NCBI GenBank assembly: GCA_945928575.1
Contig: CAMENP010000006.1
Location: forward strand, 83,891-147,890
Reading direction: 5' to 3'
DNA from: an uncultured Butyrivibrio sp.
GTDB lineage: Bacteria; Bacillota; Clostridia; Lachnospirales; Lachnospiraceae
Length of the DNA stretch: 64,000 bases
This document shows positions 1 to 8,322 of this stretch, piece by piece. Under the pieces are notes generated by a model, which did not search any database, was not told the origin of the DNA, and was given only the letters and a program-made list of their open reading frames with translations. Position numbers and translations under genes: made by a program. Each line of letters opens with the position of its first letter. Position 1 is the first letter of the stretch.

Positions 1-597
1 TGTTATTTCGTTATTCAGCTGTCTTACTGAACCGCTGCATAGATTTCGCGGATTCTTATATTTGTTCTCGTCTTCATCGATGCTTTGATTAATACGTTCG
101 AAATCCGAATATGTTATTATCGCTTCGCCTCTTATGATAAGTTCGCCTTTATACGGAATCCTGGCCGGAAGATTTACAAAAACCCTCGCATTGGGTGTTA
201 TGACCTCACCGACATATCCGTTGCCACGCGTCACAGCCTTATACAGTTCACCGTCACGGTATGTCACCACAACTGTCAGGCCGTCAAGTTTCCATGAAAG
301 AAGTGATTTATGACTCCCCGCAAAGGCGGCAAGTTCTTCGACTGACTTAGTCTTATCAAGACTTAACATAGGGCGCTCGTGTTCTTCCTTTGGCAGTTCG
401 CTTAATGTCTCATATCCAACTTTATGAGTAGGACTCCCGGCAAGAACAATGCCCGTCTCATCTTCAAGGGCCTTAAGTTCATCATATAATCTGTCATATT
501 CCAGATTGCTCATTATCTCATCTGTTCCGGAATAATACACCTTGGCCGCTTTATTAAGTGTATCAACAAGTTCTTTAATTCTGTCTGATTTATTCAT
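1..597 (-). CDS. ligA: NAD-dependent DNA ligase LigA, N-terminal part (runs off window)
   Basis: The 199 visible codons form the start of a LigA protein, which seals nicks in duplex DNA using NAD+ during replication and repair. Translating the minus strand from the ATG at 597 gives the NAD-binding Ia-type region (LEYDRLYDELKALE, then SPTHKVG), PMLSLDK, and the adenylation motif WKLDG, whose Lys is the AMP-acceptor. NPRNLCSGSVRQL follows, matching the conserved NPRN-GS-RQL stretch. The usual TRGDG-GED motif reads TRGNGYVGEV, so it is a divergent version. A GGAAGG ribosome site precedes the start, and the gene begins 15 bases after rluF, so the two are probably co-transcribed. The remaining adenylation domain, OB fold, zinc finger and BRCT domain lie outside the window. 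Confidence 0.88.
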   Translation of the reverse strand, partial: MNKSDRIKELVDTLNKAAKVYYSGTDEIMSNLEYDRLYDELKALEDETGIVLAGSPTHKVGYETLSELPKEEHERPMLSLDKTKSVEELAAFAGSHKSLLSWKLDGLTVVVTYRDGELYKAVTRGNGYVGEVITPNARVFVNLPARIPYKGELIIRGEAIITYSDFERINQSIDEDENKYKNPRNLCSGSVRQLNNEIT

Positions 598-612
598 AAT
601 TATACCTTCCGG

Positions 613-1332
613 TTATTTATTGAGTCCGATAATCTCTTCATCGGCAAGTTTTCTTATACATCCTTCGTTAAGATCACCAAGACATATATTCTTTATTCGC
701 ATTCTCTTAAGCTTAATCACACCGTATCCGAGTGCACCGCACATTCGCCTTATCTGTCTGTTGAGTCCCTGTATAAGTATTATTGAAAATGTATTATCCG
801 ATATCTTTCGTGTCGTGCACGGCGCAGTCATTACCTTCTCTCCCGTAGCGCGGTTAGTAATCATCACACCTGTCTCCAATGTCTTAAGAAAGCTGTCCGT
901 TAATTTTCTGTCAACGGTTACATAATATTCTTTCTCATGTCCGCCGGCTGCATTCAGAAGATTATTCATCAGTTCGCCGTCATTGGTCAAAAGCATAAGA
1001 CCTTCCGATTCTTTATCAAGTCTTCCGACAGGAAACAGCCTCATACCGTCCGGGATAAAACAGGATATTCCCTGCCCCTGCTCATCCGACAGTGAACTTA
1101 TATAACCAACCGGTTTATTAAGTGCATATACCACTTTATCTCCGGTCATATTGAGTACAGCGTCATCAACAGTCACTGTCATTCCCGGCACCACCCGACT
1201 TCCTGCTACCGCAACATCCCCATCTATACGGACTCTGCCCGCTTCCACAAGTCTGTCCGCCTCTCGTCTTGAACAATAACCGCTTGCGCTTATATATTTA
1301 TTAATTCTTATTGATTGTGTATTGTCATCCAT
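613..1332 (-). CDS. rluF: 23S rRNA pseudouridine synthase, RluF/RluB family
   Basis: This 239-residue enzyme isomerises uridine to pseudouridine in 23S rRNA. An S4 RNA-binding domain covers roughly residues 7-55. The catalytic domain carries GRLDKESEGL, with catalytic Asp at about 106, then HEKEYYVTVD and GLNRQIRRMCGALGY. The GRLDKES form and the LKRMRIKNI tail resemble RluF (U2604 type) more than RluB, but substrate assignment is an inference. No Shine-Dalgarno sequence is visible before the ATG and no alternative in-frame start exists nearby. A promoter-like pair sits so close that the transcript could begin at the ATG itself. It is followed directly by ligA. Confidence 0.87.
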   Translation of the reverse strand: MDDNTQSIRINKYISASGYCSRREADRLVEAGRVRIDGDVAVAGSRVVPGMTVTVDDAVLNMTGDKVVYALNKPVGYISSLSDEQGQGISCFIPDGMRLFPVGRLDKESEGLMLLTNDGELMNNLLNAAGGHEKEYYVTVDRKLTDSFLKTLETGVMITNRATGEKVMTAPCTTRKISDNTFSIILIQGLNRQIRRMCGALGYGVIKLKRMRIKNICLGDLNEGCIRKLADEEIIGLNK

Positions 1333-1339
1333 GTATACT

Positions 1340-1368
1340 ATTGTAACAGAAAAAAACAGATATGAAAA
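1340..1368 (-). promoter_or_regulatory. Candidate promoter of rluF giving a leaderless mRNA
   Basis: On the minus strand, TTTTCA (1363-1368) and TACAAT (1340-1345) are separated by 17 bases and match the sigma-A consensus at 4/6 and 5/6 positions. The A of the rluF ATG lies 7 bases after the -10 box, where transcription would start. This fits the absence of a ribosome-binding site. It is an inference from spacing only. Confidence 0.45.
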
Positions 1369-1383
1369 TATTGAAATAAAAGA

Positions 1384-1412
1384 TTGCTAAAATATTTTTT
1401 TTAGTATATTAT
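1384..1412 (+). promoter_or_regulatory. Promoter of tRNA-Arg
   Basis: TTGCTA (1384-1389) and TATTAT (1407-1412) are 17 bases apart on the plus strand. The predicted start near 1419 lies about 9 bases before the tRNA, and the spacer is AT-rich. The HNH gene downstream has no separate obvious promoter and may use this one. Confidence 0.6.
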
Positions 1413-1427
1413 AGGTAGGTAAGTTTT

Positions 1428-1501
1428 GCACTTGTAGCTCAGTGGATAGAGCACCGGTTTCCGGAGCCGGGTTGTCGGGGGTTCGATTCCCTCCAGGTGC
1501 A
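1428..1501 (+). tRNA. tRNA-Arg (anticodon CCG)
   Basis: The cloverleaf folds fully. The acceptor stem pairs GCACTTG with CAGGTGC. The D stem is GCTC/GAGC, and the anticodon stem CCGGT/GCCGG encloses loop TTCCGGA with anticodon CCG. The T stem has the loop TTCGATT, and the discriminator base is A. CCA is not encoded. The anticodon reads the Arg codon CGG. A T-rich run follows directly, then the ribosome site of the HNH gene. Confidence 0.95.
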
Positions 1502-1538
1502 TTTTTTATTTTACAATAAAAATATAGGTGGATTGCCA

Positions 1539-2414
1539 ATGATAGAGTTTTTAATGAATATGGATATAAAATCTTATTTTATACTGATTTTTGCTGCTAT
1601 TATCATAGTATTCATAATGCTATCGATTTGCCGCATTACAACTAATAAATATGTAATCAAAAACAGACAGGAATTGTTTGATGAAGCAAGACCATTATCA
1701 GATAAATGTGCCAAGACAGGCATTAGATTATTAGATGAACTCCAAACATTTCGAAAATATATTCATGAATTGGGACTTTACCAAACATATAGCTGTTCAA
1801 GTTCAATAGAAGCAAATGCTGCCAATAATCCCATTAAATATCTAATCAAATATTCAAACATTAAATATGATGAAAACAGTCTCGAAAAAATTGACTACTG
1901 CATTAAATGGTCCCGACTGTATCGACAGAACATAACAGATATGACAACATTAACTAATAATATTAGGAACAATTTACCACCGTTCATAAAGCTTTTCACA
2001 TCAAGAAAAAAACTATCTTACAATGTATGTAATATATCTTACGATTTGGCCAAATTTGAAGACCCTGTATTTATATTTTCATATGTAAGCACTGCCGGAA
2101 AAAGTGGCAGATCGGTTGAGATTTACATTACACCGGCAGTACTTTTAAGCATACGTTCAGAAGTATATGCGAAGTTCAATAAACAGGCGCACTCTAAAAC
2201 TCAAAGGGCAACCATGACCAATGATTTACGCGAGGCAATAAAGAAAAGAGATAATTATACTTGCTGTATATGCGGTAACAGCATATATAAAGAGCCAAAT
2301 CTTCTGCTCGAAGTTGACCATATAATTCCAATTTCAAAAGGTGGAAAAACGGAGGCCAGTAACTTACAAACCCTCTGTTGGAGATGTAATCGCGCTAAAA
2401 GTAATAAAATGTAA
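1539..2414 (+). CDS. Membrane-anchored HNH endonuclease-like protein
   Basis: This 291-residue protein has one predicted N-terminal membrane helix (about residues 12-32), a roughly 200-residue middle region I do not recognise, and a C-terminal HNH/McrA-type domain (about 237-291). The domain has paired cysteines (CCIC and CWRC) and the core VDHIIP-SKGG-SNLQTLC-CN, so the metal-binding residues appear intact. The ATG at 1539 was chosen because AGGTGG precedes it; the open frame extends further upstream into the tRNA. It lies 38 bases after the tRNA-Arg and is visibly richer in A+T than its neighbours, with many ATA and AAA codons. This suggests acquisition at the tRNA. Substrate and role are unknown; defence or element biology is speculative. 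Confidence 0.72.
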   Translation: MIEFLMNMDIKSYFILIFAAIIIVFIMLSICRITTNKYVIKNRQELFDEARPLSDKCAKTGIRLLDELQTFRKYIHELGLYQTYSCSSSIEANAANNPIKYLIKYSNIKYDENSLEKIDYCIKWSRLYRQNITDMTTLTNNIRNNLPPFIKLFTSRKKLSYNVCNISYDLAKFEDPVFIFSYVSTAGKSGRSVEIYITPAVLLSIRSEVYAKFNKQAHSKTQRATMTNDLREAIKKRDNYTCCICGNSIYKEPNLLLEVDHIIPISKGGKTEASNLQTLCWRCNRAKSNKM

Positions 2415-2423
2415 ATAATATAT

Positions 2424-2460
2424 AAGTGCCAGCTCTTTGTACGGGCCGGCACTTATTTTT
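2424..2460 (+). terminator. Rho-independent terminator after the HNH gene
   Basis: A 12-base arm (2424-2435) pairs with 2443-2454, with one mismatch, around a 7-base loop. It is followed by ATTTTTGT. It closes the plus-strand tRNA-HNH unit and may also stop the converging GH5/Fn3 transcript. Confidence 0.75.
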
Positions 2461-2500
2461 GTAGGTTTTCAATTTTTACAAATTATGTATATTTAGTTTT

Positions 2501-3451
2501 TTATCTTGCAATATTTCTTACGGAACTCCATGAGCTCATAACATTTCCCGAATACGCTCTGACTGTATAAGAATATTTAACACCCTTGGCTGCGGTTGTA
2601 TCAACATATTTAAGTGTGCTTCCACTCTTGATATCGGCAATTCTGCTCCAGCTTCCGCCCGGTGCCTTACGGTATAATATATATCCGCCTGCGCCGGTAA
2701 CATTTTTCCATTTAAGGGTTATGCCGGCTTTGACGGTATATGCATTGTCGAATTTAGGATCGGCAAGACGCTTAAGTGATTTATAATTATGCCAGTCACT
2801 CATTACTTTACCGGAATATGCCCTTACGGTATATGAGTATGTGCTTCCGCTTGACGCTGTTTTATCGGTATAACTTGTAGTCGAACCATTTTTAATATCT
2901 GCTATTCTTGTCCATGAACCGCTTGTACCCTTACGATATACAATATATCCCGATGCTCCGGATGATTTATTCCAGTTTATGCTGATTCCGGCAGTAGCAT
3001 TGGATATGGATGTAACTGTCGGGTCTGCCAGGCGCTTTAAAGTACCTGTACTGTTCCAGTCACCCTTAACATTTCCTGAATACGGTCTTACGGTATATAT
3101 ATAAGTTACTCCTGCGGATGCCTTGGTGTCCGTGTAACTAAGCGTAGAAGCGCTATTTAATTCAGCAATCCTAGCCCAGTTTCCTGTGGATGTCTTTCTA
3201 TACACATAATAACCCGAAGCTCCTGTTACCTTACTCCATTTAACCGTAACACCGGATGTCACATTGGTTACCGATGTTACAGTTGTATTGGCAAGTCTTT
3301 TTATTGTTCGGCCGCTCTTATCATAGCCGCCGGCAACGCCCTTATTTACGGCTCTTACCGTATATGTATACGTGCTTCCCGCTTTGGCTGATTTGTCAAC
3401 ATATGATGTGGATGTCACCTCCGCAATACGGCTCCAGCCTGTTCCCGAAGT
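2501..3451 (-). pseudogene. Fn3-like repeat region detached from GH5 gene by an in-frame TAG
   Basis: This stretch continues in exactly the same frame as the upstream GH5 gene, directly after its TAG stop (3452-3454). It encodes the rest of the first Fn3-like repeat and three further complete repeats of about 85-90 residues. Each repeat has the pattern W-K-V-GA-GY-YRK, then S-W-RIA, then Y-D, then YSYTVRAYSG. At the stop position the other three repeats have Lys in YRK, so a single AAG-to-TAG change explains the break. The first in-frame ATG (3418) has no evident role as a start, since the product would lack a signal peptide. The intact ancestor would have been a 741-residue secreted enzyme with four repeats acting as spacers or surface/carbohydrate contacts. 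Confidence 0.8.
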
Positions 3452-4726
3452 CTAGCGGTATACATAATATTTCTGTGCGCCGTTAACTTTATTCCAGCTT
3501 ACATTAATGCCGCCTGTTACATTCTCCGGAGTCTTAAGTTCAGGCGTTTTAGGTGGTATTATATAATCCGGATTATAAATTGCCGCAATATCGCTCCATC
3601 TCATGGAACAGGTATATCTGTTGTACCAGTCTCCTGCGTCCCATACATACGGTGCGTATCCGTATTTTTCACAAAGTGAAAGAAGATATTTAATAAACGT
3701 GGTATCTCCTGCTTTACGTTCAAACGCCTTGGTATCGTTATTATAACTCAATACACTGTATTCACCGATCACAACGCCGTATCCCGCATCGGTGAACTTC
3801 TTCATCTTGGCAAAATATCCTGCCATCTCAGCCTTATCGGTATCGGTTCCCCATGAAGCCTTATATCCGTAACCTTCATCCTTATGCAAACCTACATATG
3901 TCCAAGGTGTGTAATAATGAACCGATATCATAAGATGGTTCTTTATGGTGTCCGTCGGCATCTTATATAAGCTGCTGCAGGTCTTATCAATATCTGTATT
4001 ATATCCGGCGATAAGAAGATATCTCTTATCATTATTGCCGCCTGACTGCCTTACGATATCAACAAAAGTCTGGTTGATCTCATTGACAAGATTGTACAAT
4101 GCCGTTTCCGATATAGTTACTTCTATCTTTGAAAGACTGTTATCCAGAGTGTCTCCGAGTTCTTCGTTTGCAGATTCAAAAATAAGCTTTTCCGAATAAT
4201 CCTTATAGTGCTCAGCAATCTGTGTCCACATATTCTTGTAATGTTTCATACAGTCTCTCTTGTTGCCGCAAAAATGCTCCCACCAGCCGCCGTCATAATG
4301 GTCGTTGATGATTACATACATGTCATTGGCAAACGCATAACTTATAATCTCATCAACTCTTTTAAAGTATGATGCATCAATAGTGTAATTGCCGTCGCTT
4401 GACATCATATTGGACCATGAAACAGGTATTCTTATTGAATTAAATCCTGCCTTCTTGATTCCGTCAATCATGGCCTTGGTCGTCACAGGCTGTCCCCATG
4501 CCGTCTCAAAATCCTTTACCTTAGGATTCGATGTCCATGTGTTAGTGGCTTCCATGGTATTACCGAGATTCCATCCGTAACCCATATCTGCCGCTATTTC
4601 TATTGAAGTTCTTGTGAATTCACCACTTTCTGCCGCTTTAGCCTCTGTGCCGGCAAACGACAATCCGGCTGTCACAACAAATGCCAGTGCGGCAAATATC
4701 GCAACTATCTGTTTGATCTTTTTCAT
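3452..4726 (-). CDS. Secreted GH5 endoglucanase-like enzyme, truncated by nonsense codon
   Basis: This 424-residue product has a signal peptide (residues 1 to about 31, ending AKA) and a GH5 catalytic domain (about 40-385). GH5 enzymes cut beta-1,4-glucans such as cellulose or glucomannan. Visible motifs are GWNLGNTM, SIRIPVSW with Arg99, NDHY, ESANEE with the acid/base Glu188, HYYTPW, and GEYSV with the nucleophile Glu322. The acid/base motif reads NEE where many GH5 enzymes have NEP. After about residue 398 a Fn3-like repeat begins but stops at YVYR-TAG. The catalytic domain is complete, so the truncated protein may still be active. The minus-strand start follows GGAGG, with a TATAAT box at 4756-4761. 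Subfamily assignment is uncertain. Confidence 0.85.
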   Translation of the reverse strand: MKKIKQIVAIFAALAFVVTAGLSFAGTEAKAAESGEFTRTSIEIAADMGYGWNLGNTMEATNTWTSNPKVKDFETAWGQPVTTKAMIDGIKKAGFNSIRIPVSWSNMMSSDGNYTIDASYFKRVDEIISYAFANDMYVIINDHYDGGWWEHFCGNKRDCMKHYKNMWTQIAEHYKDYSEKLIFESANEELGDTLDNSLSKIEVTISETALYNLVNEINQTFVDIVRQSGGNNDKRYLLIAGYNTDIDKTCSSLYKMPTDTIKNHLMISVHYYTPWTYVGLHKDEGYGYKASWGTDTDKAEMAGYFAKMKKFTDAGYGVVIGEYSVLSYNNDTKAFERKAGDTTFIKYLLSLCEKYGYAPYVWDAGDWYNRYTCSMRWSDIAAIYNPDYIIPPKTPELKTPENVTGGINVSWNKVNGAQKYYVYR

Positions 4727-4793
4727 TTTGTCCTCCTATGGCACGTAATATTTATATTATACATTCACGGCACAGGCAAAAACAATGTAATTA

Positions 4794-5048
4794 TTATAGT
4801 TTGCATAATACCTTTTCTTCACATACATTGACTATTATCACATCCGGCCCTACTTTACAGATACACTCATAAGGTATTATATATTCATTTTCGCGGCCAA
4901 AGAAACTGAATACTCTTCCGGGTCCCGGCACAATTATCGATATAACCCTTCCTGTATATAAATCCACATCTATATCCACCACAAATCCGAGTATTTTACA
5001 ATCATTTGAGTTTATCACTTCTTTATTTTTCAAATCACATATTCTCAT
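4794..5048 (-). CDS. YlmC/YmxH family PRC-barrel protein
   Basis: This small protein of 84 residues has one PRC-barrel-like fold. RICDLKNKEVIN opens it, and LGFVVDIDVDLYTGRVISIIVPG is the family core. The C-terminal part GRENEYIIPYECICKVGPDVIIV is typical of the YlmC/YmxH group, whose members sit beside division or sporulation genes but whose role is poorly known. The ATG at 5048 is preferred over a GTG at 5066 because the family starts with M-R-I/L. It is separated from the upstream LCP gene by a terminator, so it is probably expressed on its own. Confidence 0.75.
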   Translation of the reverse strand: MRICDLKNKEVINSNDCKILGFVVDIDVDLYTGRVISIIVPGPGRVFSFFGRENEYIIPYECICKVGPDVIIVNVCEEKVLCKL

Positions 5049-5085
5049 AATGATTTCCCGGCACACAATCTCTATATATTATATG

Positions 5086-5113
5086 CAAAAAGGAGAATGC
5101 TGCCATTCTCCTT
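5086..5113 (-). terminator. Terminator at the end of the LCP operon
   Basis: The 10-base arms 5090-5099 and 5104-5113 are perfectly complementary around a 4-base loop. On the minus strand they are followed by a T run. The stem overlaps the stop codon of the LCP gene ending at 5112. Confidence 0.85.
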
Positions 5114-6206
5114 AACCATATATTGTGTTATATATTTTGTCTATATAATAATTAAAATCGATTCCTATACATGAATCACCTTTGATGGTTATGTACCGGA
5201 ATTTGTCATCCGGTATACCCCATGATACGATTTCATATTGGCTCATCTGCGGAAGAATTGCTATCAGTTCCAGAAATTCTCCGGTCGGTACATTGGTCGT
5301 GATCTCCGGCAGAAGCACATCCAGCAGCTCGATAAGTTTGGACGGTGTTATCGTCTTAAGTTTATCAAATATAAGATTTACAACCTTGCGCTGTCTTTCG
5401 GTTCTGGTAAAATCTCCGTTACCGACATATCTGAATCTTGAATAAGCAAGTGCCTGCTTACCGTTAAGATGCTGGTATGAACCATCCGCATATTCCAGAT
5501 AACCATCATTCTCATCTTCATCAAGAAGCAGATTACTTGCATGTATATATTGATTCAGCCAGTACAATTCATTCTCTTCGACATTGACATCAAGTCCTCC
5601 GAGAATATCCACCACTTTAACGAACGAATAGAAATCGACAGCGATATACCTGTCTATCTCTATTGAAAAATTCGATTCCAATGTGTCCAGAAGAAGCTCG
5701 ACTCCGCCGTAGGCATACGATGCATTTATCTTATAATATCCTTTTTCAGGTATTTTTACATACAGATCACGAAGAAATGATGTTGCGATAATTTTCTTCT
5801 CGGTCTTATTAACCGAAATCAACATCATCGTATCCGATCTTCCCTCTCCGCCTGCCTGTCTCGTGTCAGAGCCTATTAAAAGTATATTATACACATCGCC
5901 TATCGGTTCATATTCTCCGTCAACCTTGGAAAGTGCCTCTTCTGTAAGACGCTTGTATTCATCTATTTCTTCCTGTGATGAATCACTGCTGGTCTCTTCA
6001 TCCGGATTGGTAACATCTTCCTCAAATGTTCCTGTCTCAGCCAGAATTGTATAATTCTCCTGAAGTGGCACATAGTTCATCTTATGAATATAATGTATGA
6101 GAACACATACGCATACAACGGCAATAACAAGCACGGTGCCAATTATTGCAGCCGGGATGACTATCGCTTTGATATTGCGTCTGTTTTTATCTTTGGTTCC
6201 CGCCAT
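5112..6206 (-). CDS. LCP (LytR-CpsA-Psr) family glycopolymer transferase 1
   Basis: This 364-residue protein has a membrane helix near residues 13-37 and an acidic linker rich in Glu, Asp and Ser. An extracellular LCP domain starts at about residue 105. LCP enzymes move wall teichoic acids or capsule-like glycans from lipid carriers to peptidoglycan. The motifs GSDTR, RSDTMMLISVN, SFLRDLYVKIP, YAYGG and YSRFRYVGNGDFTRTERQR include the Asp/Arg residues that bind the lipid pyrophosphate. It is the last gene of a three-gene unit with a nucleotidyltransferase and a second LCP gene; only 4 bases separate it from the former. The substrate polymer is not known. Confidence 0.9.
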   Translation of the reverse strand: MAGTKDKNRRNIKAIVIPAAIIGTVLVIAVVCVCVLIHYIHKMNYVPLQENYTILAETGTFEEDVTNPDEETSSDSSQEEIDEYKRLTEEALSKVDGEYEPIGDVYNILLIGSDTRQAGGEGRSDTMMLISVNKTEKKIIATSFLRDLYVKIPEKGYYKINASYAYGGVELLLDTLESNFSIEIDRYIAVDFYSFVKVVDILGGLDVNVEENELYWLNQYIHASNLLLDEDENDGYLEYADGSYQHLNGKQALAYSRFRYVGNGDFTRTERQRKVVNLIFDKLKTITPSKLIELLDVLLPEITTNVPTGEFLELIAILPQMSQYEIVSWGIPDDKFRYITIKGDSCIGIDFNYYIDKIYNTIYG

Positions 6207-6210
6207 TTAT

Positions 6211-7125
6211 CTAACTCCAGAGTCCGTCAGGATATGCTCCGTCGCTTATGAGCTTCCTGATTGAGGATACCACTTCCGGCTTATCTTCCTTATATGTAAC
6301 TCCGAACCATTTATCACCGGTCTCAAGGACCTTGACCTCTGCCTTTCCTTCCTGAATAAGTTCATCAACCACCATAGGCAGATAAAATTCTTTCTTGATA
6401 TCCTGCGGTGTTATTCCGTCAAGAAAATGTTTAAATCTAGGCTCAAGTTCTCCGAAAAATTCCGGCGTGAGTCCCCACATATTCATAGACACGCAGGTTT
6501 CTCTTGTAAGTTCCATATCACTGCCGTTATCGTCATGTATGATATGTCCGTCTACTTCCTCTATTCCGGTTGTCTCACAGACCTTATCCAACATTCCGGC
6601 ATCATCCGTCATACACACGCCTCGCGTAACAGCACCGTTGGCACTTAATGTATTACCAAGTCTGAACCCTGCCATACAGAAATTATATCTGCCGCCCGAA
6701 TGTGTCGGTGATACAAGTTCATCATGTACTATCTTAAAAGCCTGCGCGCCGTAAAAATCATCAGCATTAATAACCGCAAAAGGTTCTTTTACCACGTCCT
6801 TGCACATAAGTACAGCATGGCCTGTTCCCCACGGCTTCGTACGTCCATCCGGCACGGAGTATCCCAAAGGCAGCGCCTCTATATCCTGATATACATATTC
6901 CACATCCATAATTGATGCTATTCTGTCGCCGACAATCTCCTTAAAATCAGCCTCAATATCTTTACGTATAATAAAAACCACTTTATTGAAACCTGCCTTA
7001 CGTGCGTCATATATGGAATAATCCATAATTATCTCGCCGTTAGGTCCCATTTTCTCAAGCTGTTTGATTCCCCCGCCAAAACGGCTTCCGATTCCGGCTG
7101 CCATTATTACAAGTGTTGTATTCAT
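6211..7125 (-). CDS. Sugar/alditol nucleotidyltransferase (NTP_transferase family)
   Basis: This protein of 304 residues begins MNTTLVIMAAGIGSRFGGGIKQ, the nucleotide-binding signature of sugar-1-phosphate nucleotidyltransferases. PLGYSVPDGRTKPWGTGHAVL and AVINADDFYG follow, the latter carrying the metal-binding Asp. Such enzymes make NDP-sugars or CDP-alditols. The exact substrate cannot be read from sequence, and the protein differs from standard GalU or RfbA. The ATG at 7125 was chosen because AGGAGG precedes it; an upstream in-frame ATG overlaps the preceding gene. Its position between two LCP genes suggests that it supplies a precursor for the glycopolymer they attach. Confidence 0.82.
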   Translation of the reverse strand: MNTTLVIMAAGIGSRFGGGIKQLEKMGPNGEIIMDYSIYDARKAGFNKVVFIIRKDIEADFKEIVGDRIASIMDVEYVYQDIEALPLGYSVPDGRTKPWGTGHAVLMCKDVVKEPFAVINADDFYGAQAFKIVHDELVSPTHSGGRYNFCMAGFRLGNTLSANGAVTRGVCMTDDAGMLDKVCETTGIEEVDGHIIHDDNGSDMELTRETCVSMNMWGLTPEFFGELEPRFKHFLDGITPQDIKKEFYLPMVVDELIQEGKAEVKVLETGDKWFGVTYKEDKPEVVSSIRKLISDGAYPDGLWS

Positions 7126-7144
7126 ATATCCTCCTGTTATAAGA

Positions 7145-8281
7145 TTATTCACCATAAATTGTATCAATGAGCAGTTCTACATTCTTCTTGTAATCCGGAA
7201 GAAGATACGACATACCGTTTATGTATGTTCCGGTACTTGTATCATCAAACGGTACCCTGGCTGACACAAGATCATATCCGAGGTATTTGAATGCATCCGT
7301 TATCATGCTCCATATCTCATCCGACTGCATATTTGTCGTAACATTCGGAAGTGCTTTGTCAGCAAAATCCGTAAGTTCATTAAGGCTCATCGACTTGAAT
7401 TTTTCAAATAATTTAGTCATTATCTTACGCTGTCTGTTCGTACGTTCATAATCGGCATTACCGACATATCTTATTCTGGCATATGCAACTGCCTGAATTC
7501 CGTTTAAATGAATCATTCCGCTTTCATTGATATAATACTGGTTAGGATCTTCATTGGTATATTTGCACATATCCTTGATATACTGGTTGGCCACCGGAAG
7601 TTCCTCCGGAATGAGTTCCATATCTACTCCGCCTGCAGCATTGATTATATCAATGAGGCCATAGAAATCAACCCTGAAATACTGGTCAACATGCACCTTA
7701 AAATTACCTGAAATAGTCTTACAGAGTAAATCACTTCCTCCGATCGCATGAGCAGCATTAAGCTTATCACATCTGTCGGCATCCGGAATATATACGTACA
7801 TATCTCTCATGAAACTTGTCATTATTATCTTCTTCGTCTTATTGTTGATCGATATAAGAATCATTGAGTCCGAATTACCGTTCCAGCTTCCCGAAACTCT
7901 TTCATCGGTTCCTATAAGAAGTATATTCTTTACATAGTTATCAGATATAACATCTACGTTCTCGTAGAATGTCTTGGCATCCGCATCTATAAGGCTTTTC
8001 TCAACATCGCTTATATTATCCGCATCCGGAACCGTCTCCTCCGTTTCATAAGTCGCATCTGGATCTATGCTGTAAGAGTTACTTTCGTAATTAAGTTTGT
8101 TAAGGAATTTACTCTTAACATAATTCTTTCCTATGAGGAATACGGCTATAGCTGCTGCCGCAAGTACAATCAGTACTATCAGAAGTATCATAAGAATCTT
8201 AAACTTATTACGCGGTTTCTTCTCTGTCTCCTCTTCATATACTACTTCTTCGTCCTGATCATCAAAATCTTCATGTTTCAT
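7145..8281 (-). CDS. LCP (LytR-CpsA-Psr) family glycopolymer transferase 2
   Basis: This 378-residue membrane-anchored protein has an acidic cytoplasmic N-terminus (residues 1-18), a helix near 28-50 (ILMILLIVLIVLAAAAIAVF) and an extracellular LCP domain. Recognisable motifs are GTDERVSG, NSDSMILISIN, SFMRDMYVYIPD, HAIGG and YARIRYVGNADYERTNRQR. It is a clear paralogue of the gene ending at 5112, so the operon probably arose by duplication around the nucleotidyltransferase. It is the first gene of the unit, with a good promoter about 45 bases upstream of its start. Its polymer substrate is unknown. Confidence 0.9.
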   Translation of the reverse strand: MKHEDFDDQDEEVVYEEETEKKPRNKFKILMILLIVLIVLAAAAIAVFLIGKNYVKSKFLNKLNYESNSYSIDPDATYETEETVPDADNISDVEKSLIDADAKTFYENVDVISDNYVKNILLIGTDERVSGSWNGNSDSMILISINNKTKKIIMTSFMRDMYVYIPDADRCDKLNAAHAIGGSDLLCKTISGNFKVHVDQYFRVDFYGLIDIINAAGGVDMELIPEELPVANQYIKDMCKYTNEDPNQYYINESGMIHLNGIQAVAYARIRYVGNADYERTNRQRKIMTKLFEKFKSMSLNELTDFADKALPNVTTNMQSDEIWSMITDAFKYLGYDLVSARVPFDDTSTGTYINGMSYLLPDYKKNVELLIDTIYGE

Positions 8282-8322
8282 CTTGGTGTATCCTAATCCT
8301 TCCCATATTTAATCATATGCCG

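Noticed and set aside
3418..3418. ATG at 3418 as a genuine start of a separate Fn3 protein
   Set aside because: The frame continues upstream into the same Fn3 repeat, the product would lack a secretion signal, and no ribosome site is convincing.
2501..3451. The TAG in the GH5-Fn3 gene as a recoded sense codon
   Set aside because: TAG ends other intact genes here (49618-49620, 60901-60903) and no recoding signal or suppressor tRNA is visible. A nonsense mutation or read error is simpler.
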